From Pelomonas cellulosilytica (GTDB taxonomy: Bacteria; Pseudomonadota; Gammaproteobacteria; Burkholderiales; Burkholderiaceae_C), in NCBI RefSeq assembly GCF_021353265.1, contig NZ_JAJTWU010000012.1, forward strand, positions 60,119 to 124,118: DNA of 64,000 bases, read 5' to 3'. The first letter of the stretch is position 1. Every line of letters begins with the position of its first letter. The position numbers were made by a program, and so were the translations under genes. A model generated the notes under the pieces. The model saw only the letters and a list, made by a program, of their open reading frames with translations. It ran no database searches and was not told the origin of the DNA. Positions 29,256-36,075 of this stretch are shown here, piece after piece.

Positions 29256-30317
29256 GTGGCGATTGGAAAGCTGACTGACGTGGCGATCCGGGCCTGGATC
29301 CGGCCCGGGGAACGATTCGAGGGCCGCTCCGACGGCGATGGTCTCGTGCTGACCTGGCGAGAGAAGCGCACAGCACCCAGCTGGCGACTGCGGTATCGCT
29401 TCTCCGGCAAGCCGAGGGTTATGGAGATCGGCAGCTACTCGGATCTCACCCTCGCCGCTGCACGCCGAGCCGCGAAGGAACTCCGCGCCAAGATCGCCCT
29501 CGGCCATGACGTGGCCGGCGAGAAGAAGGAGCGCAAGTCCACCGCCTTGGCCCGCATCGAGGCCGCGCGCAGCGTCACCACCGTCAGCCAGCTCGCCGAC
29601 GAGTACTTCGAGCGCATGAACAACGGGCGCTGCAAGCACCCGAACATCGTGCGCAGCCGCATCGAGAAAGACATCAAGCCGCACCTGGGCAAGCTGGCAC
29701 TGGATGCGGTGGAGCCGCGGCGCATCGACACGATGCTGCGCGCTGTCGTCAAGCGCGGCGCGCCAACCATCGCCAACGACGTGCTGCGCTGGGTGCGGCG
29801 CATGTTCGACTACGCCATCAAGCGCCACCTGGTGCGCTTCAACCCGGCAGCGGCCTCGACCTGGCGGATGCCGGCGGCAAGGAACTCGCCCGCGAGCGCG
29901 CGCTGTCACGCGACGAGCTGGTGACATTGTTCGAAGCGATGCGCCAAGCCAAGGGCTTCAGCGTGCAGAACGAGCTGACGATGAAGCTGCTGTTGCTGCT
30001 GGCCGTGCGCAAGGGCGAGCTGATCGCCAAACGCTGGGAGGAGTTCGAGCTGGAGGCCGACCCGCCGGTGTGGCGCCTGCCCGGCATCCGCACCAAGACC
30101 GGCCAGCCGCTGGACATCCCGCTGCCGTCCTTGGCGGTGGAGTGGCTGCAGAAGCTGAAGGAGCTGGCCTGCAACGCCGAGCACGTGCTGCCGGCGCGAA
30201 AGCTGCAGAGCCGCATGGTGCCTCACTTGTGCGAGTCGCCCCTGTGGCGTGGCGATGGGCAAGGTGAAGCACGGCCTGCACCACTTCACGGCGCATGACG
30301 GCAGCGACTCGCGCTGA
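29256..30317 (+). pseudogene. Tyrosine-recombinase (P4-type phage integrase) pseudogene
   Basis: The first part reads as a P4-type integrase: KLTDVAIRAWI, a DUF4102-like arm-binding domain (LTWREKRTAPSWRLRYRFSG, IGSYSDLTLAAARRAAKELR) and a core-binding domain (VSQLADEYFERMNNGR). Near 29855 one base is missing (GCCTCGAC where GCCTTCGAC would restore frame). The frame then continues from about 29860 through ALSRDELVTLFEAM and VRKGELIAKRWEEFE. A second shift near 30250 leads to MGKVKHGLHHFTAHD. After that the HxxR motif and the catalytic Tyr are absent and a stop follows at 30315. The gene cannot make an active recombinase and is a relic of an integrated element. Confidence 0.85.
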
Positions 30318-30347
30318 GGCGCCAACAGGCCGCCAATTGGCCATCGA

Positions 30348-30361
30348 TTACCGATCAGTCA
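30348..30361. promoter_or_regulatory. Degenerate hip operator-like site 1
   Basis: TTACCGATCAGTCA matches the left half (TTACC) of the two better sites downstream and has a degenerate right half. Its start is 49 bp from site 2. Confidence 0.4.
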
Positions 30362-30368
30362 CTTTCGC

Positions 30369-30397
30369 TTGACCTCCAGCTGGTCGGCACCGAAAAT
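30369..30397 (+). promoter_or_regulatory. Candidate hipBA promoter
   Basis: TTGACC, a 17-bp spacer and GAAAAT (4 of 6 consensus) precede hipB by about 30 bp. Operator-like site 2 begins at the last base of the -10 element, as expected for autorepression. This is inference from spacing only. Confidence 0.4.
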
Positions 30398-30410
30398 TAC
30401 CGAAAGGTAA
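30397..30410. promoter_or_regulatory. hip operator-like palindrome, site 2
   Basis: TTACC-GAAA-GGTAA has perfect 5-bp arms. It lies 16 bp upstream of the hipB ATG and overlaps the presumed transcription start. Site 3 starts exactly 50 bp downstream. Confidence 0.6.
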
Positions 30411-30425
30411 CTTCGAGCGCCTGCC

Positions 30426-30710
30426 ATGCCGCCCTCGGCCCAAGACTTACCGATCGGTAACCCCACTGATGCAGAGACGCCCATCCGCTCCTCCGTCGAG
30501 CTGGGCGCCGTCATCCGCCAGCAGCGCAAGCGCCTAGCCTTAAAGCAACTCGACCTGGCGGGCCTGGGCAACACCGGCAACCGCTTCATCGTCGACCTGG
30601 AGAACGGCAAGCCGACGGTGCAGCTGCAGAAGGTGTTGGAACTGATGGACCTGCTGGGCCTGGAGGTGGTGGTGCGCACCAAAGCCTCTCGTTCGACCTC
30701 CTCGCTGTGA
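30426..30710 (+). CDS. hipB: HipB-type antitoxin (Xre/HTH)
   Basis: This 94-residue protein has a helix-turn-helix (about 25-80; LGAVIRQQRKRLALKQLDLAGL, then FIVDLENGKPTVQLQKVLELMDLLGLEV) typical of HipB. HipB binds HipA and represses the operon. It has a 20-residue N-terminal extension with no HTH character, encoded across operator-like site 3. No other in-frame start codon lies before the HTH. It ends 10 nt before hipA. Repression through the repeated TTACCnnnnGGTAA sites is inferred. Confidence 0.9.
   Translation: MPPSAQDLPIGNPTDAETPIRSSVELGAVIRQQRKRLALKQLDLAGLGNTGNRFIVDLENGKPTVQLQKVLELMDLLGLEVVVRTKASRSTSSL
30447..30460. promoter_or_regulatory. hip operator-like palindrome, site 3, inside hipB
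   Basis: TTACCGATCGGTAA is a perfect 14-bp palindrome within codons 8-12 of hipB. It shares its arms with site 2 and is spaced 50 bp from it, close to five helical turns. This would suit cooperative binding or looping by HipB. Confidence 0.6.
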
Positions 30711-30720
30711 GACGCGGGTG

Positions 30721-31977
30721 ATGCAGCCACGGCCCGACCGGCTGGATGTCTACTACGGCAGCGACTTGGTCGGTGCCGTGCACGACAGCGCGCCGCTGGC
30801 CTTCGAGTACGCATCGACGTGGCTGGAAGCCGGCCAACGCATGTCGCTGGCCGCCATCCCGCTGCAGCCCGGCCGACAGGCCACGCCCGAGGTGCAGGCC
30901 TTCTTCGAGAACCTGCTGCCCGAGGGCGAACTGCGCGACTACCTGGCCGCCCAGCGCAAGGCGTCCACGCTCTTCTCGCTGCTCCTGGAAGTCGCCGGCG
31001 ACACCGCGGGGGCCTTCGTGCTGGTGGCGTCCGGGCAGACGCCGGAACCGCCCCGCTACGAAGCCACCACTTGGGAGGCCATCGCCGCGATCCTGGCCAA
31101 GCGGTCGGCTTCTGCGATCGATATCCACGAGCAGGGCGCCCGCATTTCGCTGGCCGGGGCGCAGGACAAGACCAGCATCGCGCTGTTCGACGACGGCATC
31201 CCCAGGCTGCCAAAGAACACCTCGCCGTCCACGCACATCCTCAAGCCCAACATCCGCCGTCTGGCCAAGGTGTGGCACTCGGCCGCAAACGAAACCATCG
31301 TCATGCGCGCCGCCGCGCTTGCCGGCCTGCCGACAGCCGAGGTCTTCTACGAACCGCGCACCGAAGCCTGCGTCGTGCGTCGCTTCGACCGTCAGCTTCG
31401 CCCCGACGGCACGCTGGCCCGGCTAGTGCAGTACGACCTGTGCCAACTGGCCGGTACCGTGTCGGATCGCAAGTACGAGAAGGAAGGCGGCCCGGGCTTG
31501 GCCGCGTGCGCCGAACTGATTCGCCGCTACAGCGCGCAGCCCGCCGTCGACCTGCGCCACCTAGTGCGCTGGGTGTTCTTCAACCTTTATGTCGGCAACA
31601 ACGACAGCCACGCCAAGAACCTGTCGATCTACAGCGTGCCCGGCCAGGGCGTGACGCTGACGCCGTTCTACGACCTGATGTGCACGCGCCTGTACCCGGG
31701 CCTGTCGCCCGAGTTCGCCTTTGCGATCGGTGGCGAAGTCAGGCCGGGCGAGATGAGTGCCGAGCACCTGGTGCTGATGGCTAGGCAGCTGGGCATGCAA
31801 CCGCGCTTCCTGGCTCAGCAGGCGCGGGACATGGCCGACCGCATGCCCACAGCCATCAACCAGGCCGCGCGCGAGATCGCCCCCGCGTTGACGCCATCGG
31901 CCCGTACGCTGGCCGAGAGGCTCAGGCGCTTCGTGTCGTCGACGACCAAGAAGCAGGCGGCGCGCCTTACCGCGTGA
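30721..31977 (+). CDS. hipA: HipA-type Ser/Thr kinase toxin
   Basis: This 418-residue HipA-family kinase is, by family knowledge, a toxin that phosphorylates a translation component (glutamyl-tRNA synthetase in E. coli). It shows the N-terminal couple_hipA domain (about 1-105), ISLAGAQDKTSIAL, the HILKPN Lys region, the ETIVMRAA segment, CVVRRFDR, the catalytic loop GNNDSHAKNLS and the metal-binding FYDLM. All key motifs are present, so it is probably active. The start is ATG 30721; a GTG at 30718 is also in frame. It follows hipB by 10 nt. Position beside a dead integrase suggests it arrived on a mobile element and now persists as an addictive module. Confidence 0.93.
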   Translation: MQPRPDRLDVYYGSDLVGAVHDSAPLAFEYASTWLEAGQRMSLAAIPLQPGRQATPEVQAFFENLLPEGELRDYLAAQRKASTLFSLLLEVAGDTAGAFVLVASGQTPEPPRYEATTWEAIAAILAKRSASAIDIHEQGARISLAGAQDKTSIALFDDGIPRLPKNTSPSTHILKPNIRRLAKVWHSAANETIVMRAAALAGLPTAEVFYEPRTEACVVRRFDRQLRPDGTLARLVQYDLCQLAGTVSDRKYEKEGGPGLAACAELIRRYSAQPAVDLRHLVRWVFFNLYVGNNDSHAKNLSIYSVPGQGVTLTPFYDLMCTRLYPGLSPEFAFAIGGEVRPGEMSAEHLVLMARQLGMQPRFLAQQARDMADRMPTAINQAAREIAPALTPSARTLAERLRRFVSSTTKKQAARLTA

Positions 31978-32324
31978 CGGCAGCCGCAGGAAAGACGGAT
32001 CCATTGGAGAGGTCACCAACAAAATCGCCATCGTCCTTGGCGTCCTCGTCGCCTGCTTCGCCGGGCCTTCCGCGGCCAGCTTCGTCCTGATTCGCAGGAA
32101 GGCAAAGCCGCCGCTCCCCCATCGGCATCGCGCTGCTGCGTGGCCCAGGCCACTCGCTGCGCGAACAGCTCGACGAGGCCCACAACGTCCAGGCGGCCCG
32201 CGCCCCCGCGATCGCCGACACGGTGACGACGCCCCAGAACCCCGGCAACCCGCTGATTCACAATTTCGTACCCGGGCGCGTCCGCGAAGCGCATGCATCC
32301 TGCACCCGCAACGCCAACCGCTAA
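31978..32324 (+). pseudogene. Decayed reading frame of unknown origin
   Basis: No intact gene spans this stretch. One frame (about 32009-32120) reads EVTNKIAIVLGVLVACFAG then SFVLIRRK, like a membrane-anchored N-terminus. Another frame, about 32125 to the TAA at 32322, reads GIALLRGPGHSLREQLDEAHN then PGNPLIHNFVPGR. Together they look like one gene split by a frameshift and lacking a start codon. I cannot name the family. Confidence 0.3.
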
Positions 32325-32357
32325 CACCACTGCCGCCAGCCCCGGCTAGGGAGTTGT

Positions 32358-32370
32358 CCGGTAAGACCAA
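32358..32370. promoter_or_regulatory. GntR/FadR-type operator candidate A
   Basis: CCGGTAAGACCAA fits the pattern TTGGTnnnACCAA at 11 of 10+3 informative/spacer positions except the first two bases. It lies 66 bp upstream of the PEP-CTERM gene that starts the first glycan operon. Its spacing to site B is 31 bp. Confidence 0.6.
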
Positions 32371-32388
32371 ATTTCCTTTTTTGCGACA

Positions 32389-32401
32389 CTGGTAATACCA
32401 A
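32389..32401. promoter_or_regulatory. GntR/FadR-type operator candidate B
   Basis: CTGGTAATACCAA contains a perfect TGGTA-A-TACCA palindrome. It lies 35 bp upstream of the GTG start of the PEP-CTERM gene, a position suited to blocking transcription initiation. Confidence 0.65.
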
Positions 32402-32435
32402 AGCCGTACTCCGACGCACGGCAACCGGAGACCAC

Positions 32436-33131
32436 GTGATCGACAAGATGAAATTGGTACTGGGCGCGACGCTGTTCGCCGCGTCGCCACTGACGCTGGC
32501 CGATGTGCCGGAAGCCAGCGCATCGGGCGTGACGCTCTACCCGTCGGATCGTTGGTGGTACTGCCTGCCTGTCGACGTGACCTGCGTAGATCACTCAGCT
32601 GGCTCGACCACCGGCCTGCAGAACCCATACCTTCTCGACGGCACCTCGGTCTGGCATGGCCAGGCGACGAGCTCAGGCGTGATGGATGGCGCTGCGTCGG
32701 CAAGCGCTTCGTTGACCACGAAGATCTCCGGGGATCTCGACGGCGTAACTGCACAGGCCAAGGTGCTGGGCAACCCGATCCAGGTGGCCGCTGGCACCAC
32801 TAACACGGTCAGCATGAAGCTGGACTGCCTGCTGGCGCACGGCGCGATGTCGCAGGCCAATACTCACATCGGGCTGTGCAGCACGGACTTCAGGACCCGC
32901 CTGCCCGCCGACTTTGCCGAAGCGGTCGGGGTCGAGGATGCGGCGTATGCCGGTTCGAACACCCTCACTGCGAGGCCAATCAGCCGCGCGGACCAGGCCG
33001 GCTGGGCCAAGATTCGTATCGGCCTGACCACTTCCGCAGACGTCTACACGCCCCCTGTCCCCGAACCCTCGACCGCGCTGTGGCTGGCGGGGCTGCCGGG
33101 CGTGCTGGCCCGGCGGCGTCACACACGTTGA
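32436..33131 (+). CDS. Secreted protein with PEP-CTERM sorting signal
   Basis: This 231-residue exported protein has an N-terminal signal peptide (MKLVLGATLFAASPLTLA within the first 22 residues). The C-terminal PEP-CTERM signal is VPEPSTALWLAGLPGVLARRR: PEP box, hydrophobic stretch, Arg cluster. Such proteins are processed by an exosortase and displayed at or beyond the outer membrane. Cys residues (C42, C49 region, C130s and C149) may form disulphides. I see no enzymatic motif. GTG 32436 has a CCGGAG ribosome site; the ATG at 32448 is too far from it. It is first in the GH2-GH2-GH9-GH62 operon, downstream of two operator candidates, so it may be a surface glycan-binding or matrix protein. 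Confidence 0.8.
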   Translation: MIDKMKLVLGATLFAASPLTLADVPEASASGVTLYPSDRWWYCLPVDVTCVDHSAGSTTGLQNPYLLDGTSVWHGQATSSGVMDGAASASASLTTKISGDLDGVTAQAKVLGNPIQVAAGTTNTVSMKLDCLLAHGAMSQANTHIGLCSTDFRTRLPADFAEAVGVEDAAYAGSNTLTARPISRADQAGWAKIRIGLTTSADVYTPPVPEPSTALWLAGLPGVLARRRHTR

Positions 33132-33225
33132 ATACCCGGCCCCACGTCGCCCTGTTCGTCCCGCCGTCTCCTTGATGCAGCGCGACCAGCCATCTTCCTT
33201 TCACCGATTCAGGTCGGCCTGACCC

Positions 33226-36075
33226 ATGCCACGCTTCCTGCCCATGACCTCACCCTTGTTCCACCGCTGGGCGACGGCCTTGCTGTTGCTGCTGGCCTTG
33301 GGCTTCGCAGGTGGCGCCCAGGCCGCCGGCCGCGAGCGCCTGTCGCTCGATGAAGGCTGGCTGTTCCATCGTGGCGACGTGCCCATGCCGGCCATCAAAG
33401 GCCACGGCATGAGCTACCAGAACGGCAAGGCCAACAATGGCTGGGGTGCCGCCGCGGCGGACTTCGACGACTCCGGCTGGCGTCGCCTCGACCTGCCGCA
33501 TGACTGGGCCGTCGAGAGCCCCTTCGATCGCAACGAGAACGCCTCGCAGGGATATCGCGCGCGCGGTATCGGCTGGTACCGCCGCTACCTGCAGCTCGGC
33601 GAGTCGGACCGCGGCCGCCACCTGGAGCTGCAGCTGGACGCCGTCGCCACGTACAGCACGGTGTGGATCAACGGCGTCGTCGTCAACCGCAACTGGTCGG
33701 GCTACAACGGCCGCAACATCGACATCACGCCCTACGTCCGCTACGGCAGCGACCCCAACACCATCGCCATCCGCGTCGACGCCGAAGCCCAGGAAGGCTG
33801 GTGGTACGAAGGCGCTGGCATCTACCGCCACACCTGGCTCGTCAAGCGCGACCCACTGCACATCGCGACCGACGGCTTGCATGCCAACCCGGTGCAGCAG
33901 GGCGGACGCTGGACGGTGCCGGTCGAGGTGACGCTGGAGAGCAGCGACCATGTGGCGCGCGACGCGATCGTCGACGTCGCGCTGCTCGACACAGGCGGCC
34001 GGGAGGTCGCCAGGGGCAGCGCTCGCGCGCGCGTCGGCGCGCTGGAGTCCACCGTGGTGCGCACCCGTCTCAACATCCGCGAGCCCCGGCTGTGGTCGCT
34101 CGCGAGGCCCGAGCTCTACCGTGCGCGCGCAGTGCTGCGCGAGGGCAGGAAGGAGATCGACAGCACCGAGGTGCAGACGGGCTTCCGCACCGTCCGCTTC
34201 GACGCCGACCGCGGCTTCTTCCTCAACGGTGAACACGTCAAGATCCAGGGGGTCTGCGTGCACCAGGACCACGCGGGTGTCGGCGTCGCCATGCCCGAGT
34301 CCATCTGGGAGTTCCGCCTGCGCCGGCTGAAGGAGATGGGTGTCAACGCCGTGCGCTTCGCCCACAACGCGCCCGCAGCCGAGGTGCTGGACATGGCCGA
34401 CCGCCTGGGCCTGCTGGTCATGGACGAGAACCGCCACTTCAACCCCTCACCTGACTACCTGTCGCAGCTGACGTGGCTGGTGCGCCGCGACCGCAACCAC
34501 CCGAGCGTCATCCTGTGGTCCATCTTCAATGAGGAGCCGCTGCAGAGTACCGAGGCCGGCTACGAGATGGCCCGCCGCATGGTGGCCGAGATCAGGAAGC
34601 TCGACCCGACGCGCCCTGTGACCGGCGCCATGCACGGCGGCCTGACGACCGATCGCAACGCCGCGGACGCCGTCGACGTGGTCGGCCTGAATTACCAGAT
34701 CTGGATCTACGACGAATACCACAGGAAGCACCCCAGGCGCCCGCTGACCAGCACCGAGGACACCTCCGCCTTCATGACCCGCGGCGCCTACGAGAGCGAT
34801 CGGCAGGCCCAGGTCATGGGCAGCTACGACGAGGAGCCGTCCTCCTGGGGCAACACACACCGCGACGCCTGGAAGGCAATCGCGCAGCGGCCCTTCATCG
34901 CCGGCAGCTTCGTGTGGACCGGCATCGACTACCGCGGCGAACCCACGCCTTATGAATGGCCCAGCGCCAGCTCCTTCTTCGGCGCCATGGACTTGGCCGG
35001 CTTCGCCAAGGGCGCGTTCTGGATCCACCAGGCGCAATGGGTGAAGGACCGCCCGGTCGTCAAGCTGCAGCCGCACTGGAACTGGACCGGTCGTGAGGGC
35101 CGCGATATCCGCGTCATGGTGACGAGCAACGCCCAGCGCGTGCGCGTGCTGCTCAATGGCCAGCCGGTCGGCGAACAGGCGGTGGACCCCTACCAAATGA
35201 ATCACTTCCAGGTGCCGTACGCACCCGGCCGCATCGAGGCAGTGGCGTTGCAGGACGGCAAGGAAGTGGCCCGCGACGTCGTCGAGACCAGCGGCTCGGC
35301 CGTGCGCCTCGTGCTGACGCCGGACCGCCCTGCCCTTGCCGGCGACGGCCTGGACGCCGTGCCCGTCACCGTCAGCGCCGTGGATGCGCAAGGCCGCGCC
35401 GTCTCGCTGGCGCAGGACAAGGTCAGCTTCACCCTTGAAGGCGACGGCGCCATCATCGGCGTCGGCAATGGCGACCCCAACTCGCACGAACCCGACAAGG
35501 CCCATGAACGCAGCCTGTTCAACGGCCTGGCCCAGGTCATCGTGCAAAGCTGCCGCGACGGCCAGGGCCGCCTGCGTTTGCGGGTCACGGCCGAGGGCCT
35601 TCAGCCGGCGCAGGTCGACCTTGCACTGACGACCGTCTCCGGGCCGGCACGCGTGCCGGTGGTCGAACCGACGACACCGCTGCTCGGCTGGCGCATCTCG
35701 CCGCCATCCGCCACGCGGCCCGATCCCAACGTCGTCCTCGCCGAGAACGACATGAACTCCTGGGGCTGGGACGAGCCGCCGATGCGCCGCGGCCCCGAGG
35801 CCGCCGCCTTCCGGCTCTACCGCAGCAGCGTGGCGGTGCGCGCCGACCGCAACGACGGGCGCGCCCGCCTTCGCTTCGGCAGCATCGCCGGCAAGGCCGA
35901 GGTCTGGGTCGATGGCGTCAAGGTCGGCGAGAAAACCGGCACCGAGCCGGCGCCGTTCGCCGTGGTCCTGCCCAAGGGCAAATCGCAGCGCCAGGTAACC
36001 GTGCTCGTTGAGGCCGCCCCGGGCCAGCCCTCGGGGCTGTGGGATCGCGTCGTGCTGGAGCGCGGATCGCCTTGA
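33226..36075 (+). CDS. Secreted GH2 glycosidase (beta-galactosidase type)
   Basis: This 949-residue exported protein has a signal peptide (about 1-35, TALLLLLALGFAGGAQA). GH2 domain order follows: jelly-roll sugar-binding domain (about 40-210, GWLFHRGDVP, then YRARGIGWYRR), Ig-like domain (about 215-325) and TIM barrel (about 330-620). Ig-like/C-terminal domains run to 949. The proton donor is Glu436 (SIFNEEP) and the probable nucleophile Glu511 (LTSTED). It should remove terminal beta-linked galactose or a related sugar, plausibly from xyloglucan side chains. Substrate cannot be fixed from sequence. It is followed directly by a second GH2 whose TTG start overlaps its stop. Confidence 0.9.
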   Translation: MPRFLPMTSPLFHRWATALLLLLALGFAGGAQAAGRERLSLDEGWLFHRGDVPMPAIKGHGMSYQNGKANNGWGAAAADFDDSGWRRLDLPHDWAVESPFDRNENASQGYRARGIGWYRRYLQLGESDRGRHLELQLDAVATYSTVWINGVVVNRNWSGYNGRNIDITPYVRYGSDPNTIAIRVDAEAQEGWWYEGAGIYRHTWLVKRDPLHIATDGLHANPVQQGGRWTVPVEVTLESSDHVARDAIVDVALLDTGGREVARGSARARVGALESTVVRTRLNIREPRLWSLARPELYRARAVLREGRKEIDSTEVQTGFRTVRFDADRGFFLNGEHVKIQGVCVHQDHAGVGVAMPESIWEFRLRRLKEMGVNAVRFAHNAPAAEVLDMADRLGLLVMDENRHFNPSPDYLSQLTWLVRRDRNHPSVILWSIFNEEPLQSTEAGYEMARRMVAEIRKLDPTRPVTGAMHGGLTTDRNAADAVDVVGLNYQIWIYDEYHRKHPRRPLTSTEDTSAFMTRGAYESDRQAQVMGSYDEEPSSWGNTHRDAWKAIAQRPFIAGSFVWTGIDYRGEPTPYEWPSASSFFGAMDLAGFAKGAFWIHQAQWVKDRPVVKLQPHWNWTGREGRDIRVMVTSNAQRVRVLLNGQPVGEQAVDPYQMNHFQVPYAPGRIEAVALQDGKEVARDVVETSGSAVRLVLTPDRPALAGDGLDAVPVTVSAVDAQGRAVSLAQDKVSFTLEGDGAIIGVGNGDPNSHEPDKAHERSLFNGLAQVIVQSCRDGQGRLRLRVTAEGLQPAQVDLALTTVSGPARVPVVEPTTPLLGWRISPPSATRPDPNVVLAENDMNSWGWDEPPMRRGPEAAAFRLYRSSVAVRADRNDGRARLRFGSIAGKAEVWVDGVKVGEKTGTEPAPFAVVLPKGKSQRQVTVLVEAAPGQPSGLWDRVVLERGSP

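Noticed and set aside
29256..30317. Integrase considered as active
   Set aside because: Two frame shifts and loss of the HxxR and catalytic Tyr region rule this out unless the sequence has errors at both places.
31967..32248. Minus-strand frame of 93 codons near the hipA end
   Set aside because: No ribosome site, low-complexity translation, and the plus strand has more protein-like content.
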